From CAWHMN01 sp051001135 (GTDB lineage Bacteria > Acidobacteriota > Terriglobia > Terriglobales > Acidobacteriaceae): 64,000 nt of DNA. The notes beneath the pieces were generated by a model. That model searched no databases. It worked only from the letters and a program-made list of their open reading frames with translations, and was not told the origin of the DNA. Of this stretch, positions 18,804-26,581 are shown in pieces. The first letter of the stretch is position 1, and every line of letters begins with the position of its first letter. The stretch covers positions 1 through 64,000 of the forward strand of contig JBPCNO010000069.1 of the NCBI GenBank assembly GCA_051001135.1, read 5' to 3'. The position numbers were made by a program, and so were the translations under genes.

Positions 18804-18955
18804 ACCATCTCCACTACCGCGGTCTCACAGCGGAAGGCATTCCACTCAAGCACGGCATGCAGCATCTGACGGAGATTGGTAAGATTAGCTTTACCGGCCA
18901 GCGCCCACGCGACTACTGGGCGGAGAATGGTTACGACTGGTATGAAGGCCACTGA
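18800..18955 (+). CDS. Possible tiny aromatic-rich ORF (51 aa), tentative
   Basis: A reading frame from a TTG overlapping the upstream stop codon (TTGA) encodes 51 residues ending DYWAENGYDWYEGH. An ATG at 18857 would give 32 residues. The composition (three Tyr and two Trp in the last 14 residues, Gly/His/Thr elsewhere) looks protein-like rather than random intergenic sequence. It lies exactly between the transglutaminase gene and the next membrane protein, overlapping the latter's start by 14 bases. The purine run AAGAAGGA directly abuts the TTG, too close for a normal ribosome binding site. It could instead be the remnant C-terminus of a lost gene. Confidence 0.3.
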   Translation: MNHLHYRGLTAEGIPLKHGMQHLTEIGKISFTGQRPRDYWAENGYDWYEGH

Positions 18956-19373
18956 TTCTCACACGGAATCCAAGATAGCTGCGCGCCTCAGATATTTAGG
19001 GATTTCAAGCTTTCTCTTCGCGCTCCTGCAAACGCTTTGCCCGGCCGTGATCGCGTTCAGCGCCATCCGGGTAGCGATCGGGCTGGGCTCGCTGGCGGTG
19101 GCGGCCGGCACAGATGCAGCGCCGCGCGGATTTCACCAGGATGCGATCCGCATTCCCATGATGGTGCTGGCAATGGCGGGAACCGCGATCAATCTCTTCG
19201 TAATATGGCAACTGCGACGGTTACGATCTCGTCCCGCCGCACAGTGGCGGCTGCAGCCGGTGCCGAAGGAGAAGATCCGCTCGGAGCGCATTCAGATCGG
19301 GCTGGCGGGGCTGACCGTGCTCTGCCTGGCGGCGGAGTGGATCACTCATCCCATGATTCATCATCATCACTAG
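18942..19373 (+). CDS. Small hypothetical membrane protein (143 aa)
   Basis: The ATG at 18942 was chosen over the longer frame from 18876 because the extra 22 residues look non-coding. GGAGA lies 15 bases upstream, somewhat far. Hydrophobic segments at about residues 18-55 (probably two helices), 68-92 and 113-132 give three or four membrane spans. The protein ends in a histidine-rich MIHHHH tail that might bind metal. The family is not recognised. The last 32 bases overlap, tail to tail, the 3' end of the anti-sigma factor gene on the opposite strand. Confidence 0.65.
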   Translation: MKATDSHTESKIAARLRYLGISSFLFALLQTLCPAVIAFSAIRVAIGLGSLAVAAGTDAAPRGFHQDAIRIPMMVLAMAGTAINLFVIWQLRRLRSRPAAQWRLQPVPKEKIRSERIQIGLAGLTVLCLAAEWITHPMIHHHH

Positions 19374-19668
19374 GATTTTCACGGCCCGGACTTTTACTGC
19401 CCGGACTTTTACTGCCCGGGAGCATTCCGCCCGCCCGTTTCAGCTCCTCCGCAATCCGGGAATGCAGGCGATCGCTATACCCGAGCGGCAGACTGAAGAC
19501 CCGGTCATCGGCGGTGAGCACCAGAATGTTGTGCACCGAATCCAGGATCGCGGAGCAGATCTCGCAGTGTTCCAGATGCAATTCGATGGCTTCGCGCTCC
19601 TCCGCTGTGACCGAGCCGTCGATGTAGTCCGAGATGTAGGTCCAGACGTGCTTGCAACTCAATCTCAA
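19342..19668 (-). CDS. Zinc-type anti-sigma factor (ZAS), partner of the adjacent ECF sigma factor
   Basis: A 108-aa cytoplasmic protein. The best start is a TTG at 19668 that overlaps the sigma gene stop (TTGA) and has GGGAGG at 19675-19680. The ATG at 19692 is upstream of this site and less likely. The anti-sigma zinc motif H-x3-C-x2-C is present as HLEHCEIC, preceded by a Cys near the N-terminus (RLSCKHVW) and the amphipathic YISDYIDGSVTAEERE helix. This fold holds a sigma factor and often releases it on thiol oxidation. No transmembrane helix is seen. The tail has an in-frame 15-bp repeat encoding SKSPG copies and an acidic end, and overlaps the convergent membrane protein gene. Confidence 0.85.
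   Translation of the reverse strand: MRLSCKHVWTYISDYIDGSVTAEEREAIELHLEHCEICSAILDSVHNILVLTADDRVFSLPLGYSDRLHSRIAEELKRAGGMLPGSKSPGSKSPGRENPSDDDESWDE
19384..19419. repeat. 15-bp tandem duplication in anti-sigma factor tail
   Basis: Two perfect copies of GCCCGGACTTTTACT (19384-19398 and 19399-19413) plus 6 bases of a third. In the anti-sigma frame each copy encodes one SKSPG-type unit, so length changes by slippage would stay in frame. The repeat begins 11 bases beyond the stop codon of the convergent membrane protein. Confidence 0.85.
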
Positions 19669-20288
19669 TGCTGGCCTCCCATCGCATGCCACCAGCCCTT
19701 GCTGGTCGAGAGCGCTTGTTTCAGGAATGGGGCGAGCCGCTTCTGCAACATCATGCGCGCTCGATGAAGCCGCACCTTGGCCAGTCCGGTGCTCACACCG
19801 AGCACCTGAGCGATCTCGTCCATGCTGAGCTGCTCCTGATCCCGAAGCACGAACACCTCACGATAGATCACCGGCAGATCCTGCACCGCCTGTTCGATCG
19901 CGCTGGCCAGTTCTTTCCGTTCCAAAGCTTCGCTCGGAATCTCCCGCCAGTCGGCGAGGAGTACCGGCGTGAAGTCTCCACCCTCTTCGGCCGTCTCATC
20001 GAGCGACGCCAGCAGCCTTCTTCCCGTCTTCCGCAGCCGGCCGCGGGCTTCATTCAGCACGATCGATACCAGCCACGTGCTGAATTTGGCCTCTCCCCGA
20101 AACCGGGCAAGCGCTCTGAACGCTTTGATGATCGCTTCCTGCGAGACATCCTCCGCTTCCGACTCATTCTTCACAACCGACAGGGCGGTGAGATAGACGA
20201 GGCGCTCGTAGGGTCGTATCAGGTCATGGAAAAGATCCTGCTCCCCGCTCACTATGCGGGCGATCAGCGTCGATTCTTCCGCAGCCAT
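19665..20288 (-). CDS. ECF-type RNA polymerase sigma factor
   Basis: A 207-aa sigma-70 family protein. The ATG at 20288 is favoured because AGGA lies about 6 bases upstream; 20294 is also possible, and the longer frame to 20363 is unlikely. Region 2 is seen as FHDLIRPYERLVYLTALSVV and SEAEDVSQEAIIKAFRAL with the RGEAKFSTWL -10-binding segment. Region 4 is seen as LPVIYREVFVLRDQEQLSMD, then EIAQVLGVSTGLAKVRLHRAR. The gene sits between an exported thioredoxin-like protein and its cognate anti-sigma factor on the same strand and probably activates its own operon in response to an envelope or redox signal (inference). Confidence 0.92.
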   Translation of the reverse strand: MAAEESTLIARIVSGEQDLFHDLIRPYERLVYLTALSVVKNESEAEDVSQEAIIKAFRALARFRGEAKFSTWLVSIVLNEARGRLRKTGRRLLASLDETAEEGGDFTPVLLADWREIPSEALERKELASAIEQAVQDLPVIYREVFVLRDQEQLSMDEIAQVLGVSTGLAKVRLHRARMMLQKRLAPFLKQALSTSKGWWHAMGGQH

Positions 20289-20369
20289 CGCCATCCTATG
20301 CGCTATGCCGTTCCTTCTGTCCGTACCGCGCGTAATCACGCGGTCGAACCGATCCACTCCCACACTGAA

Positions 20370-20834
20370 CTACTGCAACGCCCGATCGAAGATCTTGCTC
20401 AGGTCCTCTTCGCTCACCTCCCCAGCTTGAGCATAGAGGGGCCGTTCCTGCCCATCCACAACGATCACGTCCGGGATAGAGCCTCCATAGTACTTGTGCA
20501 CGAGTTGCTGCTGGTCTGAGGTTTGAGGTTGATCGAGATCGATGACTACGAAGTGGACGCGATCGCGGTAGCGCTCATACAGGTGTACGGTACGCCGGGC
20601 CTGCCGCTTGGAGTTGAAGCAGCCCTCGCCATAAATGATGATATAGTTCGGCTTGCCCGGTACTTCGCCGGCTTGCATGTTGTCTCCGGTGATCAGCGGA
20701 CCGTCAATGCTGTCGCTGCTGTAATCGAGATGCGCGTTCAGCTTGAGGTTATCCGCGCCCAAAGCTGGCTGGGCGCACAGGACTGCGAACCCGAATGCAA
20801 GCAGCGTTACCAACGACCGCGCGCTAGAAGTCAT
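20370..20834 (-). CDS. Exported thioredoxin-fold protein lacking the CxxC pair
   Basis: A 154-aa protein. The ATG at 20834 is preceded by GGGGAGA at optimal spacing and opens a signal peptide (MTSSARSLVTLLAFGFAVLC, then AQPALGA). The mature part has thioredoxin-like order: YIIIYGEGCFNSKRQ, then VHFVVIDLDQP, then YGGSIPDVIVVDGQ and a C-terminal helix. Only the first active-site cysteine is present (CFNS), so a disulfide reductase cycle through a CxxC pair is not possible. It might sense, bind or be thiolated. It is the first gene of the sigma/anti-sigma operon and is divergent from the Met-rich protein gene, hinting at a role in sensing oxidation. Confidence 0.7.
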   Translation of the reverse strand: MTSSARSLVTLLAFGFAVLCAQPALGADNLKLNAHLDYSSDSIDGPLITGDNMQAGEVPGKPNYIIIYGEGCFNSKRQARRTVHLYERYRDRVHFVVIDLDQPQTSDQQQLVHKYYGGSIPDVIVVDGQERPLYAQAGEVSEEDLSKIFDRALQ

Positions 20835-20898
20835 GCTGTCTCCCCTGGCAGGTATGACGCCGGGCCCTTGCATAGGTTACACGCGGAGTTGGTCCCGA

Positions 20899-20934
20899 AT
20901 ATCTATTCGGATATCTATTCAGATATCTGCCCAG
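20899..20934. promoter_or_regulatory. Three 12-bp direct repeats in a divergent promoter region
   Basis: ATATCTATTCGG, ATATCTATTCAG and ATATCTGCCCAG follow one another without spacing. They lie in the 208-bp gap between the divergent thioredoxin-like gene (start 20834) and the Met-rich protein gene (start 21043). Spacing close to one helical turn suits cooperative binding of a regulator. The regulator is unknown. Confidence 0.55.
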
Positions 20935-21042
20935 ACAAAACAGCGGGATCATGCAACTGGAACCGGCTGTAACTTGCGCTGGATTCGGACTCATAGGGAC
21001 GTACGATCGGCGCGGAAGCGCTGAACCCCATAGGAGACAGAT

Positions 21043-21411
21043 ATGATGAAGCGTTTCGCGCTTGTTCTTACAGCGGCTGGCCTGCTCCAGGCCGGCCTGC
21101 CCGCCATCGCTCAGCAGGACACAATGCATGACAACAACCAGCAGCCGCAAACGCAGCAGCAGAGCGGATCCATGAAGCAGGATTCCATGGGCCACGGCAG
21201 CGGATCGATGAACCACGATTCGATGGACAAGAAATCTACCAGCAAGAAGATGAAGCAGCAGAAGAAGACGAGCAAGGATGCCATGCACAGCGATGCGATG
21301 CATCAGGACTCGATGCATCAGGACTCGATGCAGAAGGGCTCCATGGACAAATCGGTCAAGAGCGACCCTATGAAGCAGGACCAGATGAAGCACGGTCAGA
21401 CACCGCAGTAG
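21043..21411 (+). CDS. Secreted Met-rich MxKDx-like pentapeptide repeat protein
   Basis: A 122-aa protein. The ATG at 21043 has AGGAGA at optimal distance; a second ATG follows directly. A signal peptide (about residues 1-23, cleaved near AIAQ) precedes a low-complexity mature region with about 20 Met residues arranged in five-residue repeats such as HQDSM, QKGSM and MKQDQM. This matches the penta-MxKDx repeat type found in many environmental bacteria. The function of that type is not known; Met, His and Asp clusters suggest copper or other metal binding, or scavenging of oxidants. It is transcribed divergently from the thioredoxin-like/sigma/anti-sigma operon and may be a target of that sigma factor. 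Confidence 0.8.
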   Translation: MMKRFALVLTAAGLLQAGLPAIAQQDTMHDNNQQPQTQQQSGSMKQDSMGHGSGSMNHDSMDKKSTSKKMKQQKKTSKDAMHSDAMHQDSMHQDSMQKGSMDKSVKSDPMKQDQMKHGQTPQ

Positions 21412-21445
21412 GAGCGCAGCGAGAAGACGCTCTGCTGCTAAGGGC

Positions 21446-21478
21446 AAGGACCGCACAGCATGCGTTGCGCGGTCCCTT
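21446..21478. terminator. Hairpin between convergent genes
   Basis: AAGGACCGC pairs with GCGGTCCCTT (one bulged base) around a 14-base loop. It lies between the Met-rich protein gene and the convergent gnd gene and could end transcription from both sides. Confidence 0.55.
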
Positions 21479-21504
21479 GGCTGTTCGCGACGAAGGCGAC
21501 TGCG

Positions 21505-22530
21505 CTACTTCTCGGCCTTTCCTTCCACGTGGCCGCCGAACTGGAAGCGCATGGCGGAGAGCAGCTTGTCGGAGAAATCCGCCAGTCCGCGTGAGGAGAA
21601 GCGCTGATAGAGCGCGGAGCTGAGCACCTCCACCGGCACGCCCTCATCGATTGCTGCGAGGATGGTCCACCGGCCTTCGCCGGAATCGGAGACGCGCCCG
21701 CTGAAACTGGCCAGCTCCGGCTGCTCCAGCAGCGCTGTTGCCGTGAGATCGAGCAGCCAGGACGAGACCACGCTCCCGCGGCGCCACACCTCCGCCACTT
21801 CAGGCAACGGAATGTCGTACTGGTAGTGCTCCGGGTTACGCAGCGGCGTGTTCTCGGCATCCGACTTCTGCTTCTGCCGCTTGCCGATGTTGGCCTGCTT
21901 GAGCACGTTCATGCCCTCGGCGTAGGCCGCCATCAGTCCGTATTCGATGCCGTTGTGAACCATCTTCACAAAGTGACCCGCGCCCGAAGGTCCGCAGTGC
22001 AGATAGCCCTCCTCGGCGGTGCTGGCCGGAGCCTTCTCACGGCCGGGGGTGCGCTCGATCGAACCGCGGCCCGGAGCCAATGTCTTGAAGATGGGATCGA
22101 GGTACTTAACCGCCTCGTCGGGGCCGCCGATCATCAGGCAGTAGCCGCGCTCCTTGCCCCAGACGCCACCGCTCACGCCGCAATCGATGAAGCGGATTCC
22201 CTTGTCCGCCAGCCTTTTGGAGTGACGGATGTCGTCGATGTAATACGAGTTCCCGCCATCGACGACGATGTCGTTAGCTTCGAGATGCGGTTCGATCTTG
22301 TCCAGCGTCTCATCGACCACCCCTGCCGGCACCATCAGCCACACCACGCGCGGCGTCTGCAACTTGCCAACGAAATCCTGAAAGGAGGAGGACGCCGTGG
22401 CGCCTTCGCCGCCCAGCTTCTGCACCGCCTCCTGGCTAAGGTCATAGACAACACATTGATGTCCCGCTTCCATCAGCCGCCTGGTCATGTTCGCGCCCAT
22501 GCGCCCCAGTCCAACCATTCCAATTTGCAT
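21505..22530 (-). CDS. gnd: 6-phosphogluconate dehydrogenase, decarboxylating (short form)
   Basis: A 341-aa enzyme of the pentose phosphate pathway that oxidatively decarboxylates 6-phosphogluconate to ribulose 5-phosphate. The N-terminal Rossmann motif is GLGRMGANM (residues 7-15); family signatures VVDGGNSYY and CGVSGGVWGKERGY follow. The catalytic block is GPSGAGHFVKMVHNGIEYGL with the reactive Lys. The length is that of the short form, lacking the extra C-terminal helical domain of the 470-aa enteric enzyme; short enzymes often prefer NAD. A roughly 20-residue insertion (RTPGREKAPASTAEEG) after the Rossmann part seems larger than usual. It is the last gene of the minus-strand sugar cluster. 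Confidence 0.92.
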   Translation of the reverse strand: MQIGMVGLGRMGANMTRRLMEAGHQCVVYDLSQEAVQKLGGEGATASSSFQDFVGKLQTPRVVWLMVPAGVVDETLDKIEPHLEANDIVVDGGNSYYIDDIRHSKRLADKGIRFIDCGVSGGVWGKERGYCLMIGGPDEAVKYLDPIFKTLAPGRGSIERTPGREKAPASTAEEGYLHCGPSGAGHFVKMVHNGIEYGLMAAYAEGMNVLKQANIGKRQKQKSDAENTPLRNPEHYQYDIPLPEVAEVWRRGSVVSSWLLDLTATALLEQPELASFSGRVSDSGEGRWTILAAIDEGVPVEVLSSALYQRFSSRGLADFSDKLLSAMRFQFGGHVEGKAEK

Positions 22531-22668
22531 GCTGGTTCCCCTTCTCCATTCTTATACCGCACGGCCCTCAAGCACGTCCGACCGTAGGATGTGCGATATC
22601 ACAAGGGAGATGCGCCGGCGGGAGCGAACGGAGTGGCGGGAAACCGCGCTGGACCGTCTCGCTGCCGT

Positions 22669-23661
22669 TCAGGCGCGGACTGGTTGTCTGACCGCATCTC
22701 TGAAGTAGTCGAGCGACATCTCGAGACCCTGACGGAGCGGAACAACGGGCTCCCAGCCGAGTAGCGTTCGGGCGCGGGTGATATCGGGCCGGCGGCGGGT
22801 GGGGTCGTCCACGGGCAGGGGCAGGCTCACAACTTTACTCGAAGAGCCCGTGACCGCGAGCACTTGCTGCGCGCACTCGGCGATGGTCCATTCAACCGGG
22901 TTGCCGATATTGACCGGCAGGTGCTCCTCGCTGCGGCTCAAGCGCAGGATGCCTTCGATCAGGTCGGCGACATAGCAGAAGGAACGAGTCTGGGTTCCAT
23001 CTCCGTAGAGTGTAAGGTCTTCTCCGCGGAGCGCCTGCATCATGAAATTGGAGATCACCCGGCCATCACTCGGCTGCAGGCGAGGGCCGTAGGTGTTGAA
23101 GATCCGAACCAGCCGGGTGTTCACGCCGTAATAGCGGTGCCAGGCCATCACGGTCGCCTCAGAAAAGCGCTTGGCTTCGTCATAGACCGACCGCGGCCCA
23201 ACCGGATTCACGTTGCCCCAGTAGGTTTCGTTCTGTGGATGGATCTGGGGGTCGCCGTAGCATTCGGAGGTGGACGCGTGGAGATAGCCGGCGGTATAGG
23301 TTCTGGCAATCTGCAGCGTGTTGCAAGTGCCGTAGGAGCCGACGCGGAGCGTCTCCGGCCCCAATCGTGCGTAGTCCGCCGGACTGGCCGGAGAGGCGAA
23401 ATTAAAGATGTACGCGACCGCGCCGGGGTCGAGGGGCTCGCAGATATCGCTTTCGATCAACGAGAAGCGCGGCTCGTTGCGGAGGTGCTCGATATTGGAG
23501 GAACGGCCGGTCGAGAAGTTGTCGACACCCAGCACAACACAGCCGTCACCGAGCAGTCTATCCACCAGGTGGGAGCCCAGAAACCCCGCGGCTCCGGTTA
23601 CCAGAACGGGTTTCGCGGAAGGCACTATGAGCGGCCTCTCAGCGGCTGGAGCCGCATCCAT
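22669..23661 (-). CDS. UDP-glucuronate decarboxylase (UDP-xylose synthase-type extended SDR)
   Basis: A 330-aa NAD-dependent extended short-chain dehydrogenase. Features seen are the Rossmann GAAGFLGSHLVD (about residues 23-34), STGRSSNIEHL, FASPASPADY, the STSECYGDP loop, the catalytic YDEAK with upstream Ser/Thr, and NIGNPVEWTI. The DNFSTG, ASPASP and GNVNPVGPRSVYDE patterns are those of UDP-glucuronate decarboxylases, which convert UDP-glucuronate to UDP-xylose. The immediately upstream gene makes UDP-glucuronate, so the two would form one UDP-xylose pathway for the polysaccharide locus. Close relatives are epimerases, but the motif set favours the decarboxylase. Confidence 0.87.
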   Translation of the reverse strand: MDAAPAAERPLIVPSAKPVLVTGAAGFLGSHLVDRLLGDGCVVLGVDNFSTGRSSNIEHLRNEPRFSLIESDICEPLDPGAVAYIFNFASPASPADYARLGPETLRVGSYGTCNTLQIARTYTAGYLHASTSECYGDPQIHPQNETYWGNVNPVGPRSVYDEAKRFSEATVMAWHRYYGVNTRLVRIFNTYGPRLQPSDGRVISNFMMQALRGEDLTLYGDGTQTRSFCYVADLIEGILRLSRSEEHLPVNIGNPVEWTIAECAQQVLAVTGSSSKVVSLPLPVDDPTRRRPDITRARTLLGWEPVVPLRQGLEMSLDYFRDAVRQPVRA

Positions 23662-23746
23662 CTTGGATATTCCCGGACCGCCTGAAGACCGTCCCCTTCA
23701 AACCTGGGACTCAATCCGAACGGCAACCTGGCTACGGAGCTTGCGT

Positions 23747-25162
23747 TTATGGCAGACGATGCGCCGTCGTTGAATCGCGTGCCGGATACATGGCGGGACG
23801 ACCGACGCTGAGATAGGTAAAGCCCTTGTCCAGCATCTCCTGCGGATCGTAAAGATTGCGGCCGTCGATCACAATGGGATAACGCAGCGTGTAGTGCAGC
23901 CGGTCCAGGTCCAGTTCAGCAAAATCCTGCCAGTCGCTCAAGATCAGGAGCGCATCGGCATCCTCGGCGGCCGCGTAGGGATCGGTGGCATAGCGCATAC
24001 AGGCGCCCGGTGGCAACTCTATCTGCGCTCGCTCCGACGCTGCCGGATCATAAGCGCAGATGGAACAGCCCTCCGCCAGAAGCATGTTGATGATCTCGAA
24101 GGCGGGGGACTCGCGCACGTCGTCCGTGCCGCCCTTGAAGGCCAGGCCGAGCACGGCAAGCCGCTTTCCGCGGAAGGTCCAGAGCGCCGAGCGGACCTTG
24201 TTGAAGAAGCGCCGCTTCTGCTGCTCGTTGATCTTTTCCACTTCGGCGAGAATGCCAAAATCCACATTGAGCTGTTCCGCCACGTAGCGGAAGGCCGCGA
24301 CATCTTTAGGGAAGCAGGACCCGCCATAACCGATGCCGGCGCGCAGGAACTGCGATCCGATGCGCGAATCCAGCCCCATGCCGCGGGAGACCTCTTCGAC
24401 GTTCGCATCCACCGCCTCGCACACGTTTGCAACCGCGTTAATGAATGAGATCTTCATCGCCAGGAAGGCATTCGACGCGTGCTTGATGAGTTCAGCCGCC
24501 TTGGTGGAGGTGAGCAGGAAGGGCGGCGGATCGGAGATGGTGCGATGGCCGATGATGGCGTTGTCGCTCTTGTAGTACTCGCCCGAAGTCAGCGGCTGAT
24601 AAATGGCGCGCAGAACGGACGCGGCACGCGCATTATCCGCGCCCACGACGATGCGATCGGGGTGCAGAAAATCAACGACAGCCGTGCCCTCCCGGAGAAA
24701 CTCGGGATTGGAGACGACGTCGAAGTGGCCGCGCGGCGTGCCGTTGCGCTCCACCACGCGCCGGATCCACTCATTGGTGTAGACCGGAACGGTGCTCTTC
24801 TCTACGATGACCTTGTAGCCGTCGATGGACTGGGCGATCTGCGTGGCCACAGCATCCACGTAGGAAAGATCGGCGTTGCCGGATTCCGACTGGGGCGTTC
24901 CAACGGCGACGAAGATCGCCTGCGCATTCTGGGCGGCGGAACGAAGATCCGAGGCGAAGTGGAGCCGTACATTGCGGTGGCGCTCGAGTAATTCGGGAAG
25001 AAGATCCTCGTGGATCGGCACACCGCCGTCCCGCAGCATCGCTACCTTCTGCTCATCGTTGTCGATGCAGACCACGGTGTGGCCGATCTCCGCGAAACAC
25101 GCCGCGGCGACCAGGCCCACGTACCCGGATCCGACAACTGCAATGGACACCGACTCGCTCAT
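23747..25162 (-). CDS. ugd: UDP-glucose 6-dehydrogenase
   Basis: A 471-aa cytoplasmic enzyme oxidising UDP-glucose to UDP-glucuronate with two NAD. The start at 25162 begins directly before the Rossmann motif (VAVVGSGYVGL-like, seen as IAVVGSGYVGLVAAACFAEI) and has GGAGAGGA upstream; the frame extends to 25243 without support. The catalytic cysteine is in GIGYGGSCFPKDVAAF, and the substrate domain shows EFLREGTAVVDF and LGLAFKGGTDDVRESP. It feeds the adjacent UDP-xylose synthase-type gene and supplies uronic acid for exopolysaccharide. Confidence 0.93.
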   Translation of the reverse strand: MSESVSIAVVGSGYVGLVAAACFAEIGHTVVCIDNDEQKVAMLRDGGVPIHEDLLPELLERHRNVRLHFASDLRSAAQNAQAIFVAVGTPQSESGNADLSYVDAVATQIAQSIDGYKVIVEKSTVPVYTNEWIRRVVERNGTPRGHFDVVSNPEFLREGTAVVDFLHPDRIVVGADNARAASVLRAIYQPLTSGEYYKSDNAIIGHRTISDPPPFLLTSTKAAELIKHASNAFLAMKISFINAVANVCEAVDANVEEVSRGMGLDSRIGSQFLRAGIGYGGSCFPKDVAAFRYVAEQLNVDFGILAEVEKINEQQKRRFFNKVRSALWTFRGKRLAVLGLAFKGGTDDVRESPAFEIINMLLAEGCSICAYDPAASERAQIELPPGACMRYATDPYAAAEDADALLILSDWQDFAELDLDRLHYTLRYPIVIDGRNLYDPQEMLDKGFTYLSVGRPAMYPARDSTTAHRLP

Positions 25163-25291
25163 TACGCTCAAAATCCTCTCCAACTCTGATGTAGATCGCC
25201 TCACCGAGTATACGTGAGCAGGCCTCTGACGGCCGGATTGCACTGGCTTGATCAGCCTCGAAGCCGTCCCTGGTCCGAGAGAAGCCGAGCG

Positions 25292-26431
25292 TTAGCCGGC
25301 CCCGTCTGCTCCACGTTTGGCAATCTCTGTTCGATAGAGATGGAGGTAGGCGCCGATCATGTTTTCGGGACTGAAGCGCTCCAGATTGCGCATGCCAGCC
25401 TGCTGGAGATCGGAACGGGCTGCGAGCCCCTGAGCGATCGCTGCGGCCGCGTCGGTGGGGTCGTCAGCATCGATCAGAATGCCGGATGGGCCCGCGGTCG
25501 CGTTCATCGGGGGACGGTCCGGGACCGCCACGGGACAGCCGCAGGCCTGCGCCTCCAGGATGGGCCAGCCGAATCCCTCTTCGCGCGAAGGAAAGATAAG
25601 TGCCTGGGCGCCGGTGTAGAGCGCCTGAAGCTGCTCATTGCTCGCATGGTTTACGAGATGGGCATCCGCGGCAATCCCGTGTTCCTCCAGGAAGCGGCGA
25701 AAGGCCGGCGGCCAGACGTCGCCAGTCATCACCAGCGAGGCCTCGGCGAATGGAGGCTGCTCGCGAAGGGCGGCGAATATCCGCAGCACAGCGAGCCTGT
25801 TTTTGTACCAGTGGTCGGCGCCAACGTGCAGAAAATATGGCGTGCCGGCGGGAATACCTACCTCCGCAAGAGCCTCGGCAACGCGTTCCGGAGGAGCCGG
25901 GGCGTAGGGCCAGTGCAGAGACGTGGGCACCACATGCAGCCGTTCGCCGGATAGATCGAGATAGCGCTCAAGATCATCGCGCGTCTTGACGGATACGCAC
26001 GCGATCGATGCTGCGCTGCGCAGACCGCGCACAATCAGCCGCTGAAAGATGTTTCCGGAGGGGGAGGTAGGATTTTCCGGGAAATGCCCGAGCGCGCTAC
26101 GAATGGCGAGGATGTCATGGCAGGTGACCAGATGCGGAATGTGTTGGATCGCCGCCACGTACATGGCGTTCGACTGATCGCAGGTGTGAATGCTGTCAGC
26201 CGCCCGGGCCGCGTGCTTCAGGCGCAATTTGAAGAGCAGAAACTTGTCGATATAGGCGAGCCACTTGTGCAGCCACGATCCAGGCCGCGCAAGGCGGCCG
26301 AGCACCACCGAGGGCGACAGCAGCGTGACCGCGTGATCGCGCGCGCGAAGCTGATCGAGGAGCAGATCAGCATAGCGCTGCATGCTCTCCTGGCGGTCCT
26401 CCGGGTAATTCCCGATCAACAGGATCTTCAT
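25292..26431 (-). CDS. Glycosyltransferase, GT4-like
   Basis: A 379-aa protein starting at the ATG 26431 (MKILLIGNYPEDRQ); a GTG at 26446 would add five residues. It is a two-domain GT-B enzyme. The C-terminal half has YFLHVGADHWYKNR, a VMTGD strand, the QALYTGAQALIFPS segment and the nucleotide-sugar-binding EGFGWPILEAQACGCPVAVP with the Glu-x7-Glu motif. It likely transfers one sugar in assembly of the polysaccharide repeat unit on the cytoplasmic side. Donor and acceptor cannot be told from sequence. Confidence 0.87.
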   Translation of the reverse strand: MKILLIGNYPEDRQESMQRYADLLLDQLRARDHAVTLLSPSVVLGRLARPGSWLHKWLAYIDKFLLFKLRLKHAARAADSIHTCDQSNAMYVAAIQHIPHLVTCHDILAIRSALGHFPENPTSPSGNIFQRLIVRGLRSAASIACVSVKTRDDLERYLDLSGERLHVVPTSLHWPYAPAPPERVAEALAEVGIPAGTPYFLHVGADHWYKNRLAVLRIFAALREQPPFAEASLVMTGDVWPPAFRRFLEEHGIAADAHLVNHASNEQLQALYTGAQALIFPSREEGFGWPILEAQACGCPVAVPDRPPMNATAGPSGILIDADDPTDAAAAIAQGLAARSDLQQAGMRNLERFSPENMIGAYLHLYRTEIAKRGADGAG

Positions 26432-26581
26432 ACGGGAATCGGGCACAAGGCGGCCCAGCCATCTCTCCTATCGGTGTCTCTGCTGTCGAGCTGGAGCGGG
26501 AATCTCACCGAATGCAGTGTTTCGATGGACGGATGAAGAAAACGTAATCTGCGCGCGCACATGGCAGGGAGGAGAGATCGC

